Part shown: positions 11,516 through 22,211 of the stretch, one piece after another
How positions within the stretch are numbered: position 1 is the stretch's first letter
Layout: each line of letters opens with the position of its first letter
Assembly (NCBI GenBank): GCA_029204225.1
Contig: CM055093.1
Span: 34,792,525 to 34,856,524 of the forward strand
Direction of reading: 5' to 3'
Source: Diphasiastrum complanatum
Taxonomy: Eukaryota > Streptophyta > Lycopodiopsida > Lycopodiales > Lycopodiaceae
DNA length: 64,000 nucleotides
The notes under the pieces: model-generated
The model's database searches: none
What the model was told of the DNA's origin: nothing
Seen by the model: only the letters and a program-made list of their open reading frames with translations
Program-made: the position numbers and the translations under genes

Positions 11516-12329
11516 TGTTAAAATTTCACAAGCTAGTTTGGACCATTTATTAGATAAACTCTAATGTAGTCTAATGGATTGATGATTTATCAAAATCGAT
11601 CCAATTTATCTTGACTTGGTTCATCTTTCGGAGCTATGGGAGAAAAAACACAAAACTAGATGAGTAGGCTATTTTCCTTACAATAAACTTCACAAATGTT
11701 CTCTCAAAAGAAAGAATATAGCAATATATAGTCACCAACACATAAATCACCAGATTTATAGATTGAATTGCTAATTGTGTTGATTGTTGTAACAAGTCAA
11801 ATACTAGATATGAGCACCTATGTTCTCCAATACAAATAGTGTTGATGCAAAGCTTAAAGCTTGAAGTTTATGCAAAGAGAGTATTGTAATGAGATTAAAT
11901 GAGGTGTTAACCACATTACAATTGGGCATCAAAATGTTTGCCCACATATGCTCACTAGTAAGCACATGAGGCATTCTACACAAAACTTAGTAAAAATTTT
12001 ACACATTGTGAGGCTTTGAGGCCCATTTGATTTAACTTTAATTAAGGGGGACTTCTTTTTAACAAAATGCACCATTATAACAATGATAGACTTTTACTAT
12101 GACTACAAAACTATACAAACCCAACGATTTATGTATTTTCCATTTTTCAAAATTGTATGGTAAATTGTTGGGAGCTTGGATTTTTTGTTATACTCCATCA
12201 CTGTGAAATAAGTCCGGTTTCTCGCATCTTTTCTCATATGAATAACTACTTTCTACTCAATATTTGAGTTCTTTCCACAAGGCTTGACACGTTTTCAATA
12301 GTACACTCAATTTCATATCAACTATTAAG
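11516..12329 (+). repeat. 3' LTR start of the truncated copia element
   Basis: A purine tract (GTGAGGAGGAG) is followed by TGTTAAAATTTCACAAGCTAG. Its first bases resemble the LTR starts of the two minus-strand elements at 12.3-16.6 kb (all have a TGTGA/TGTTA start and a CTAG(C/T)TTG block). The right boundary was not found. The end given is simply where the next element begins. Confidence 0.45.
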
Positions 12330-13102
12330 TGTGTATTTTTCACGTGTGTGGGGATAGCCCAAACAATGTGAATGATCTCCTAAGGTATGTGTGACACATA
12401 GATCTATCATCCACAAGATACAAGCAAACTAGCTTGAAAATTCTAGTAAGGCAAGAGCACTTAAACATGCATGAATCATTCATCATTCATCAAACACATT
12501 GAGAGACAACTTGTGATGAAAAAACTAAGTACAAAAGTGGCTTGCTCTAAGGTAGAGAGAGAATACATGATGTACCTCTCAGATAGAGAGAGAGTGTATG
12601 AAAAATTCTATGTGTAGAATCAAGATCTCTCCAAAAAACTCAATATAAAAATGAGCTCTCTCTCACTCTCTCATAGTAGCTCGAGATCCAAGAGAGTAGA
12701 CAATAGTGAAACATGATTGGACCTCTAAGACATCACCTCTTACTATGATTGGACCACCTATATGCCACCTCTTACAATGATTGGACCATTTTGGTGCACC
12801 TCACTTCATGATTGGTGGTCCATATTAGCAAATGAAATCAAAAGGTGCTATGTTACTAATACTCTAGAATCAAGCCAAGTGTAAGCAACCTACACTATCA
12901 TGATCTAATCCAAGTCTAAAATTGGCCTAATCACATAATTACAAGTGTACAATGAGTGGTTTTGATAGAGTACCCCCAAACCTCAAGATTAAGCCTATTA
13001 ACTATTCAAACTCATGACTATGACTACCCTCCACACATGTGTGATTTTACTATGTACATGAATTTGCAAAATAATCAAGCTAGATTTTGTTAAATCTTCA
13101 CA
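12330..13102 (-). repeat. 3' LTR of the outer element
   Basis: On the minus strand it begins TGTGAAGATTTAACA after the purine tract TTTTTGAGG and ends ...AAAATACACA. It is 773 bp. It shares the blocks CTTAGGAGATCA, CACACGTG/CACATGTG and CTAGCTTG with the LTR at 13499-14317. The interior is rich in short AGAGAGAG runs. Confidence 0.7.
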
Positions 13103-13493
13103 CCTCAAAAACTAGCTTGATGAGATACTAGATAGAACAAAATACTTGAGATACTTCTTGAGTGGATCCTTTGGAAACCGGCCAAAGGACATTTGATAGC
13201 AGCAAGTTCACCAAATCCATGAGAGGATTTCTTTGGTGGAAATCCATTGCCAACTCCTTTGAAGTTCATTCCACCTTTGCCACCATTTTCTTTTGTTCCC
13301 TCCATAAGGGAAATCTGAGGCCTCCATGCGACCATGAAGATCAAGATCACAAAGTAGGGAAAAGTGTTGATTATCAAGATTTTGCATTCTAGCTTGACTA
13401 GTCCACAAACTATGAACTTTTTGCATGATAGATCTAATCAAAAACTATCTTGATCTTATTGATGCTAAATACTTGCTCAAGGATGTAAGTGTC
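13103..13493 (-). other. 3' internal region of the outer copia element
   Basis: Conserved with 14330-14790 of the nested element, including translated words WTSQAR and ISTKE(I/V)LSWIW in short minus-strand frames. Its similarity in two elements suggests a retained untranslated or former coding block just upstream of the purine tract. No known domain. Confidence 0.6.
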
Positions 13494-13498
13494 CTTTA
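13494..13498. other. Left target-site duplication CTTTA of the nested element
   Basis: CTTTA directly precedes the LTR end TGTTAATTTCACA and is repeated at 16573-16577 directly after the opposite LTR end. A 5-bp duplication is standard for copia integration. Confidence 0.85.
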
Positions 13499-14317
13499 TG
13501 TTAATTTCACATGTGTGGACTGTCTACAACATGTACTTGTGATCTCCTAAGGTGTGTAGATGCACCAAGATCAAGACTAGATTGAAATTCAAGATCTATC
13601 TTTGATTCTATGGCAAAAACACACTACTACATGCATTCAATCACTTCCAACTCTCACTCACACGTGTGGGAAGTGTTCCAAAAGTATTCTAAGTAAAAAC
13701 AAGCTGCTCTCCTTGGGTAGAGAGAGAAAAACCATCATGAGCTCTCGGGTAGAGAGAGAAAGCTAGAAATTCAATGACACTCAAAATCCACTCAATCTCA
13801 AAATCAATTAGATCCAAAAGGAGGAGTACAATGATACTAATAGATTCATGAGCTACCACTATGCTTAACTATGATTGGATCACACTTTGCCACCTCTTAA
13901 TCCTATTGGACCATTGATCCATGCACCTCTAAATTCTATTGGACTATATTCAAGCACACCTCAATTTTCTATTGGACCTCACAAGGTTCCACCTCTAAAT
14001 CCTATTGGACCTCTTAAGATTCATCAAACAAAAGCATGACACTTGTCTACACTCTAATTGGCACAAGTTTGGCTCTATTTTGGCTCAATATTGGCATTAC
14101 AAGTGGAAATGGATAATTTGCCATCTATGCCAAATTTGACCCTATCAACATCCTACACCTAGATGCTTGACTATGAAATTCTATGAGACCCCTATATCAA
14201 ACATTTTTTATTTACTTTACAATTCTCCACACGTGGGAACATCCTCCACACATGTGAGATTCACTTACAAACTTCTATCATAAAAATACCAAGCTAGACT
14301 TTTGCCAATTTCTCGCA
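13499..14317 (-). repeat. 3' LTR of the nested element
   Basis: On the minus strand it starts TGCGAGAAATTGGCAAAAGT after the purine tract TTTTTTGAGGAG (14318-14329) and ends ...TGTGAAATTAACA. Length is 819 bp. The 5' remnant near 16528-16572 matches its first 45 bp with few changes. Confidence 0.8.
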
Positions 14318-14329
14318 CTCCTCAAAAAA

Positions 14330-14821
14330 TAGCTTGGAAAGGTACTAGATCACTTGAGAAGTTTGTAAATCTTTTTGAGTGGATCCTTTGGGCATAAGAA
14401 GTGAAGATCAGCCAAGGGATCCATCATAGCAGCACCCTCACCATATCCATGATAAGACCTCTTTGGTAGAGATCTCTTGCCAATGCCTTTGAAGAGTGCT
14501 CCACCAATATGCCACTATGATCATGGGCTTCCTCCATGCTTGATGATGATCTTTGCTTTGAAAGTTCCACTTGCATGATGGCTTCACCATAAATAGAGAA
14601 ATCCGAGGCTTCCAAGCCTCATAAGGATCATGGAGATCAAGATCATAAGATGTGAAGAAATAATGATCATCAAGATTATGCTTTCTAGCTTGACTAGTCC
14701 ACATACAATGAACTATATCCATGATGGATCTAATCTTGATATCAAATACTATCTTGATTTTTTTTTCGGCTAGTTACTCTCTGAAGGATGTAATTGTCCA
14801 CTTTGGATGCTTCACTTAATC
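14330..14821 (-). other. 3' internal region of the nested element
   Basis: Between the stop of the long frame and the purine tract. Conserved with the outer element (13103-13493). Short frames such as 14438-14722 appear in both but match no known domain. Confidence 0.55.
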
Positions 14822-16366
14822 TCAAGAGGAGTTTACAATTTGCCTCAAAACATGTGAAAACATGATTTTTAAAAAAGTGACTAACAAGCTCAATCTTGTT
14901 CTACTAGAACCAAGTGCATACTTTTGACAATACAATATCTTGCTTTCAAAAAGTATTGGAAACATATCTAAGTCAATAATGACAAGAAACATGTCCATAC
15001 CATAAGCATCATACAAAACTAGTATAGCCTTTCTTGAACTTTGAGATCCAAAAAATTCAATGAAGCAAGATAGCATATCAAGCAAAGGAAGAGAAGCATA
15101 TATGAATGTGTTGTAGTAGATACAACATGAAAGATGCCCCTCTTTGCCATGTAAGATGAGCCATAAAGACTCGGCCATGCATCTTGAAAATCTTCTTGAA
15201 ATCATATGAAGAAGAGACTCTTCCTCACACCTCGGCCCCATCATAACTTGAATACCTTCAAAAGAGATAACTTGTGATGCTTCTTGAGAAGCCTTGATCT
15301 CGGCCACTTCCAAGGTTGAATCTTCATGCAATATGACATCTCTATTCACAACCACTTTTGAAATAGAGAGTGTAAAGACACTAAAGGCCTCCTTGATGGA
15401 TGAGTATCCAATCATGATCCATGAGCTTGGATCATCCTTCCTCCTTGTTTCCAAGGGAATATGAGCAAAGCAAGCACTACCAAGTTCACTAAGGTGATCA
15501 ACCTTAGGCTTCATCTTGAATAAAACTTCATACGGTGCTATTCCTTCAAGAGCTCTAATACTCCTCAAAGCTTTGATATTCAATGAGAATTGCTTCTCAA
15601 CATATGCTTTGAATAATAGGGAATAATCATACACCATAATACTTGAAGAGAGAAAATACGTGCATCTTGTGTGATCATCCTCCTTTGAAAGAATGGACAT
15701 ATAAGAAACATCAAGAGAGTTTGTACTCTCACTTGGATCCAATTTGTAGATGCCTTCAAATCTTGATCCATATGCACCATCCTTCTTGATCACACAATTG
15801 TCAATATTGAAATTGACATCAAAGCCACTATCAAGAAGTTGGCCAACACTTAAGATGTTCTTTGTAAGCTTTGGGACAAAAAGAACATTGTTGAGAAAGA
15901 GATCTTTGGAAGATGCAAGCTTCAAGGGAATAATCCCTACTCCTTCAATATTGCACTCATGCTCACTTGCAATGTATATGGTCTTCTTGACTCCATCATA
16001 AGGCATAATAGATGAAAAAGAGTGCTTGGAGCCACACATATGTGAAGATGCTCCACTATCAATATACCATGAGTCATCCTTGTTGAAGGTGGAAGAGGAG
16101 AAGCTTGATGCCATAAGAGAGCCTTCTCCATCACTTGCAATATAGTCTTCTTTCTCCTTGGTGATGTTGGCTTGATTGAGTTGATTCTTTTTCTTGAAGC
16201 AATTGGTGGCATAATGGCCTTTCTTGCCACAATAAAAGCACTTGATCTTCTTCTTCTTGAGATTTGAAGTAGAAGCATGAGAGGTATCCTCCTCCTCTCC
16301 ATCTTGGTCTTTAGCTTTGTCATTAGAAAAGTGATGGTGTTGCTTCTTACTCCTCTCTTTGTGCAT
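14822..16366 (-). CDS. Copia gag-protease-partial integrase polyprotein lacking RT
   Basis: A 514-codon open frame. Order: basic linker, zinc knuckle CFYCGKKGHYATNC (residues about 43-56), protease WYIDSGASSHMC (about 100-111) with the normal DSG, pre-integrase (VPKLTKNILSVGQLL), a cut-down integrase core (YVEKQFSLNIKALRS joined almost directly to APYEVLFKMKPKVDHL) and integrase C-terminal block (VVNRDVILHEDS). About 190 residues follow with no recognisable RT or RNase H motif, including SRRFSRCMAESLW and LLDMLSCFIEF. The integrase DDE core is largely deleted. Upstream the frame continues to about 16525, interrupted by TAA at 16379-16381. The outer element encodes the same truncated architecture, so this is likely a non-autonomous family and not a one-off deletion. 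Probably immobile now. Confidence 0.75.
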   Translation of the reverse strand: MHKERSKKQHHHFSNDKAKDQDGEEEDTSHASTSNLKKKKIKCFYCGKKGHYATNCFKKKNQLNQANITKEKEDYIASDGEGSLMASSFSSSTFNKDDSWYIDSGASSHMCGSKHSFSSIMPYDGVKKTIYIASEHECNIEGVGIIPLKLASSKDLFLNNVLFVPKLTKNILSVGQLLDSGFDVNFNIDNCVIKKDGAYGSRFEGIYKLDPSESTNSLDVSYMSILSKEDDHTRCTYFLSSSIMVYDYSLLFKAYVEKQFSLNIKALRSIRALEGIAPYEVLFKMKPKVDHLSELGSACFAHIPLETRRKDDPSSWIMIGYSSIKEAFSVFTLSISKVVVNRDVILHEDSTLEVAEIKASQEASQVISFEGIQVMMGPRCEEESLLHMISRRFSRCMAESLWLILHGKEGHLSCCIYYNTFIYASLPLLDMLSCFIEFFGSQSSRKAILVLYDAYGMDMFLVIIDLDMFPILFESKILYCQKYALGSSRTRLSLLVTFLKIMFSHVLRQIVNSS

Positions 16367-16527
16367 GGCAAATAGAACTTAGCCATCATCATGATTGAGT
16401 GATAGCTTGTCCATCCTCAAGAATTTGTACTCTTGTCTTGATTCTTCAGAAACAAGCCCACTTTGAAGGGCCTCCAAACTTGGTAGCTGCTCCTCAATGG
16501 CATAGGATTGGGCAAGGTTGTCATATC

Positions 16528-16577
16528 TTCTATCATAAAAATACCAAGCTAGATTTTTGCCAATTTCTCACACTTTA
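16528..16577 (-). repeat. Remnant of the 5' LTR of the nested element plus right CTTTA duplication
   Basis: About 45 bp matching the start of the LTR at 14317, ending CTCACA at 16572, then CTTTA at 16573-16577. On its left it abuts mid-gag sequence, which marks a deletion junction. Confidence 0.8.
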
Positions 16578-16737
16578 TGGATGATTCACTAAATCTCATG
16601 AGAAGTTCACAAATTGCCTCAAAAAATGAAAAAACACGAATTTTCAAACTATGAATAAAAATATCACTCTTGCTCGTACAAGATCCAAGAGCATACATTT
16701 GATGACACAACCATTTGCTTTCTAAATGATTTAGAAC

Positions 16738-18201
16738 CTATTCTAAGCCATTAATGACATGACAAAAGTCCTTACAAGAGGCATAATACAAAACTAGCAT
16801 TGCCTCACTTGAACTTTGAGATGTAGAAATCTCATCAAAGCAAGATGGTACATCAAATAATAGAAGAGAAGCAAAAGTGGATGTGTTGGAGTAGATACCA
16901 CCTGAAAAATGCTCCTCTTTTCCATTATTCGTGATCCACAAAGACTCGGCCTTGTCTCTTGAAAATCTCCTTCGCACCATGAGTTGGGACTCCTCCTCCT
17001 CAAGCCTTGGTCTCTCTCCATCATGCACTTGGATTGTTGGTAGATATGAGGATCCTACCACCATCCTCTTGATAGAAATGAGATTTTCCTTACTCCTTAC
17101 ATGCAAAGGAATATTGACAAAGCATATGGATATAAAGATTCCCAAAGTATCAACTATTGCAATCTTCCTATCAAGCATCATTGATAAGAGATACATCTAG
17201 TTAAAGTCTTCAATGAAGGAGTCACATAAAAAAGCACCATCTTTGCTTCTACTTGATGAAACACGATCATCCAAATGAACAAGATGAAAAAATTGATGAG
17301 AAGTAGAACACCTTGGCAATGATTCTCCAAGTGCTTTTGCCAAAGCACCATGTTCATAAGCCTTACCATCATGGAACATAGATTGAGGCAATCCAATTGC
17401 CTTCTCCTCCTTGGGATGATCCAAGCTCCTCTTGACCATACTTCCACAAGGATTAGCTTCCAACTGGAAAAGCTTTTCACATCTAGTCCCTCTTGCTACC
17501 ACTTCACCATCCCTCTTAATCAAGCAAGCATCCTTTCCAAAGTCAATTTGCAAGCCATGATCAAGCATTTGACCAACACTAATGAGATTCAAGGTCAGAT
17601 TAGGCACAAAAAGCACATCATAGAGAATCATAGTGGATTCAACACCAATTGGTACACTACCAATTCCTTCTACCTTGCATCTACTATCATTAGGAATGGA
17701 GATGAACTTTCTAGATCCATTGTAAGGTGCAAGATGAGTGAAAAACTTTCTTGAACTAATAATATGATAACTAGCTCCACTATCTATCCACCATGCATTT
17801 CCATCTTCAAAACTAGAAGAGGAGTTCATTGACATCATGAGAGATTCTTCCTCATAACTCCCTTCTAACTCACCTTCACTCTCTCTAGTAAGATTAGCTT
17901 GCTTGAAGAACTTTTTCTTCTTGAAACAATTAGAAGCAAAATGCCCCTTCTTACCACCAAAAAAACATTTCTTGTTGGATTTGCAACTTTATGATGATTG
18001 TGATGAATCCTCATCACTCTCCTCCTTGGATTTGTCCTTCTTGAAATGTTGATATTGCTCTTTGCCCCTTCCTCTTGGCTTTTCCTTTGAGAAGAGTGCA
18101 CTCTCCTCTCCACCATCCTTCAAGGAAAGTTGATTGATCCTCAATTGCTTGTTCTCTTGCCTACACTCCTCGGAATTGAAAACTCCTTGTAGTGCCTCCA
18201 A
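16738..18201 (-). pseudogene. Outer-element copia gag-protease-partial integrase frame with two stops
   Basis: A single frame of 488 codons is interrupted only by TAA at 17989-17991 and TAG at 17197-17199. It has a zinc knuckle (CFFGGKKGHFASNC, where the second Cys is Gly), protease WWIDSGASYHI, pre-integrase VPNLTLNLISVGQ, a short integrase remnant (FVNIPLHVRSK) and then the tail MVRRRFSRDKAESLW...LLFDVPSCFDE. That tail parallels the nested element's C-terminal segment residue by residue. RT and RNase H are absent at the same place in both. Inactivated by the stops and by the nested insertion downstream. Confidence 0.8.
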
Positions 18202-19364
18202 GCTTGGAAGCTCCTCCCGTTGATTGCATAAGATTGGACACTATTGTGAAATTCATCTCTCAATCATTTAGGATTACTTGCACTAACTCTCTTTGGTTGA
18301 GATTGTCTCCTATGCAAGCAAGCTCTCTATGAAGATCTTTCACTCTCATAACAAAACTTGAGTCTCATCACTCTTTTGCTAACTTTAGAAGATTTGATTC
18401 CTAACAGTGAGAAACCTATTCTTGGCCTCATAAATGGATTTCAGTGTGTCCCAAGCCTCCTTGGCCGGAGATGCAATAGCCAATCTCCCTCAACACTTCA
18501 TTAAATACATTCATCTTGATGACATGTAAAGCCATCATTGTCCTTTTCTTGTACTTTTAACTTCTTGGAGTACTTGAGGCTCCTCCTCAAGTCCTAGCAC
18601 AATATCCATCACATCTTGGAGTACCAAAATTGACTCCATCCACATCCTCCAAATGAGATAATTGGAAGTGATCAATATCTCACCTTGCTCAATAGCACTG
18701 AGCCCATGGAAGCCATCTTCCCTTGAGAATTGAATTGTAATGGATCCAAATACAAACAAAAGTGTTGCTTTTCTCTCAAAGAAGGATCCAATAATGGTGT
18801 CCAACCAACTTCAACTTGATATCTTGCAACCAAAATGTGAGACCTATCTCACTAGCTATGTCATTCTCTCTCAATCTAGATTTAGCCTCTATCCAAAGAT
18901 GAAGCACAACAAAATTTTAAGCCAACTACTTCTTAGCACATAGCACTCAAAGACTCCACAAAAGACTCAAGTGCACTTGATTTGAATGAAACTATGTGGC
19001 TATGGCCTCAAAATCTCACCTAGACAAGATTGGCAAGTGCAAACATGAGTTTTCTGATAAAACAAGCTATATGTGAGTCAAAATTGATGTGTCCAACCAG
19101 GTTAGGTGCCCTACCTACCTTGATTCAAATGGTTGTAACTTCCACAAGACTCATCCAATTGAGTTGAAACAAAGTGCAGCACAAACTAGACTTCACTAGC
19201 TTTCCAACAAGCTATCACACATTAGATTTGGATCTACCTTGGAGAAGCACCAATCATTCAAATTTTTCCCTTGTTAGCCATTGAGATCCAACTACACCTC
19301 CAAAATCATGATTTCAAGCCAAAAATCTCATCACTCTTGATGCATGCAATCAAACCTTAGGTAG
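18202..19364 (-). pseudogene. Degraded copia gag N-terminus and leader of the outer element
   Basis: A 89-codon frame at 18535-18804 carries LITSNYLIWRMWMESIL...DVMDIVLGLEEEPQ, the gag SNY-x2-W-x3-M signature. Frame slips separate it from the zinc-knuckle frame. About 550 bp of non-coding leader lies between this and the primer binding site. Confidence 0.7.
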
Positions 19365-19376
19365 GCTCTGATACCA
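19365..19376 (-). other. Primer binding site of the outer copia element
   Basis: On the minus strand TGGTATCAGAGC, complementary to initiator tRNA-Met, directly follows a CA dinucleotide at 19377-19378, the expected LTR end. Confidence 0.9.
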
Positions 19377-20045
19377 TGTGTACTTTTTGTTGAAAATGCA
19401 GCAAAAAAACTCTAATAAACTTGTGAAATGATGGAGGAAGCACCTTGAATAGATCCAATTGAGATACAATACCAAAAACACCATCCATTTAGTGTTTACT
19501 AGCTTTTCCTTGCCTTTAACTCCACTATAAGGCTCCAATTCTTGCAATTTCCTTCACACGTGTGCGTGTACGGCCTGCCCAGGCAGAGGACATTGAGTTT
19601 TTGTAGAACCTATCTTAATGTGAGGCGATCAACCAATAAGAGCAAACAAACACCTCATTTCGGGCAACAAATAGCTCTCATTGGATACAATCTCCACACA
19701 CTGTTTGTTTGGACTTTTTTGGCCTTTGGATTTTTGGGCTTTTGCAACATCTTGTTTGCTTAGTGTCGACGAACCTTTTAATATTAAAATCATTTGATTG
19801 ATGTCATGGTTACATAGCTGAGGAGTTCACATATTGTGATGCATCTTATTTCAGAATTTGGACAAGGTCAAGAAGCACAAATTCCAATGGCATGAAACAT
19901 AGGAAATATGATTGTTGTGTGTGCATGGACAAATGGCGAACAAGTAGAAGACAATTAAAATTAGACGTAGGTATGCCTAACGTGAGACCAATATCAATGC
20001 CCTTTGGCCTTGGACACATACGCAACATTGCTAGGCCTTGGCGCA
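19377..20045. other. Unresolved: possible truncated 5' LTR, then no gene
   Basis: The sequence should begin with the outer element's 5' LTR, but similarity to the LTR at 12330-13102 is weak. One candidate right end is ...CTTCACA near 19558, which would make a short, deleted LTR. The remainder shows no coding signature. Confidence 0.3.
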
Positions 20046-20638
20046 AGATTTCTAAGAATGCTCAATCAAATTTGCTCATTATGTGCTCCTCATGATGAAT
20101 AAGTCTTAACTACAAGAATCCAATATCTTATTTCCAAGTTCATTCTGGTTCCTCATGCACTCGAGTTGCAAGCTTGTGTAATAAATGGTTGAGGATGTGG
20201 CTTCAACTTCCAAATGGATTGCCCATTAGAATATCAACTTGGCTCAAGTGGAACTCATGTGAATTTCCCTGGATTCGGCCCGGTTTGTGACACCTTAAGT
20301 TCTAAAATTTAGTAAAGTTAAGTATTGTACCGCTTTAGGCTCACTTGTTGTGGTGGTATGTTTAAGTTACAACATTGATTAGCTATAAAACAGAGCAAAT
20401 TGCGTATGTCATGAATTCCTTGAATGCAGCAATGTAGTACAACTGCTAGCACTAAATTCTATAATAGTAGGTAGATTAATGGTTGAAGAGTTTCTCATAC
20501 ATACATGTGAAATCAGTTTTCATCCCCCTCTCTGAGTTTCTGGAGACAAGGTTGTTGTTATCAAATTTCAACTTATATAGAAAATGATGACATCATTTGG
20601 TAAATGTTATGCCCTTGTTTGATGCTCCGGTCTCCTTT
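20046..20638 (+). repeat. Left arm of a ~0.6-kb inverted repeat
   Basis: From AAGATTTCTAAGAATGCTCA to about GCCCTTGTTTGATGCTCCGG this is the reverse complement, with scattered differences, of 21598-22211. The arms flank a 960-bp spacer. No transposase or LTR signature was recognised, so the family is unknown. Confidence 0.85.
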
Positions 20639-21597
20639 ATATTATCTACTTGCATCAACAAGTCAAGTCACTACAAGAGCTTCCCTATCAACTAAACTGA
20701 TTGATGTAGGTATAAGCCTTTTGAAGGCATCATGTGTGCATGGATACAAGTGGGTGCAAGGCTTTGTGCAAGCTTAGTATGTCCATCTAATGGGTCATCT
20801 TTGAAAGCAGAGCCATCCCACTCAACCCCTGTCTAAGAAGCCAACAATGTGTCGTCCCCTAAATAAAGAGGCCACTTAAAAACATTTTGCTCATCTAATG
20901 TTGTAGACAAACCCGAGTTATCATCTAGGCTAGAGTATAAGGTGGCCATATGGTGTAAAAGGACTGAGCCACCTATGGTCAAATGGCTACTAGTCAATAA
21001 AAGATTAGGCTTTTTGACGATTCAATAAATACTGACCGATCCAGTTACTTCATTGTTGCTCACATTGGTGCACAAAATAATTTTCTCCTACATTTTTTTT
21101 AGGAGCACTCAATGGTCTTCTAAGAGGAATTAGGGCACTTGCTCCTCATTCACATGGAGATAGCAATATTATCAAAAACAACTTCCAGACTTGCCATGAA
21201 GATTAATCTTGACAAGGGCTACATGCATCAAAAACTCATAAATCCAAAAGCCCCTACTCGGGTAAATGCCATGAGGGGAATTTGCAATGCTTCAATGCAC
21301 CCACACGAATATGCTTTTGAAGAAGAACACTGGTATATAACCATAAAGCACTTAAAGATGTTGTCATTGACTTCAATGTAGAGGATGCAAATGCTAACAA
21401 CATATGCATGCAAGGAGAATGAGCCCAAAGTTTTTACTAATCTAATTGTACTAAGACACATGCAGAGACTGAGTCCAACATTTTGCAATGACAGATTCAA
21501 AAGCCCAGGATTATGTGACAATAGAGCAAATCCATACTTAGGGACTTGACTTGTTGATGAAAGTAGATAATATTAAGGACAACAATTGAAAGCCATA
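20639..21597. other. Spacer of the inverted repeat
   Basis: AT-rich, with no recognisable coding domain. A plus-strand 80-codon frame at 21139-21381 has no motif. Confidence 0.4.
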
Positions 21598-22211
21598 TAG
21601 ACCAGAGCATCAAACAAGGGCATAACATTTACCAAATGATGTCATCATTCTCTATATAAGTCGAAATTTGATAAGAACAACCTTGTCTCCATAAACTGAG
21701 AGAGGGTGATGAAAACCGATTTCACATGTATGCATGAGAAACTCTTCAACCATTAATCTACCTACTATCATATAATTTAGTGCGATCTAGGGCTGAGCAA
21801 TTGTGCTACACTAATGCCTTCAAGGAATTCTTGACATAGGCAATCTGCTCTGTTTTCTAGCTAATCAATATTGTAACTTAAACATACCGCAACTTACATT
21901 CCCTCCAAAGTGAGCGCAAAGGGGTACAAATACTCAACTATACTAAATTTTAGAACCTAACGTGTCACAAACCGGGCCGAATTTAGGGAAATTCACATGA
22001 GTTCCACTTGAGCCAAGTTGATATTCTAATGGGCAATCCATTTGATAGTTGAAGCCACATCCTCCACCATTTATTACACAAGCTGGCAACTCGAGTGCAT
22101 CGGGAACCAAAATGAACTTGGAAACAAGATATTGGATTCTTGTAGTTAAGACTTATTCATCATGAGGAGCTCAAAATGAGCACTAATATGATTGAGCATT
22201 CTTAGAAATCT
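21598..22211 (-). repeat. Right arm of the inverted repeat
   Basis: Inverted copy of 20046-20638. It includes the block TCACAAACCGGGCC, which matches GGCCCGGTTTGTGA on the left. Its outer part is also contained in the 606-bp tandem duplication. Confidence 0.85.

Larger units (their letters stand above)
13499..16572 (-). mobile_element. Nested RT-less copia element
   Basis: Flanked by CTTTA on both sides. It carries a full 3' LTR (13499-14317) and a long polyprotein frame (14822-16366). On the 5' side only about 45 bp of LTR (roughly 16528-16572) is joined directly to mid-gag, so the primer binding site, leader and first half of gag are lost by internal deletion. It lies within the 3' internal region of the outer, related element. 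Confidence 0.85.
12330..19376 (-). mobile_element. Outer RT-less copia element (interrupted by a nested copy)
   Basis: Read right to left, the element has a primer binding site (19365-19376), a degraded gag, a zinc knuckle, protease, partial integrase and conserved C-terminal frame (18201-16738), then a 3' internal region split by the nested element at 13499-16572, a purine tract and a 3' LTR (12330-13102). Joining 13498 to 16578 restores homology with the same region of the nested element, which proves the nesting. No RT or RNase H signature is seen. The 5' LTR right of 19376 is not clearly matched. A candidate 5-bp flank on the left is TTAAG, with no partner found. Confidence 0.8.

Noticed and set aside
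19377-19558. Short complete 5' LTR of the outer copia element ending CTTCACA
   Set aside because: Weak similarity to the 773-bp 3' LTR and no matching 5-bp target duplication (CGTGT versus TTAAG).
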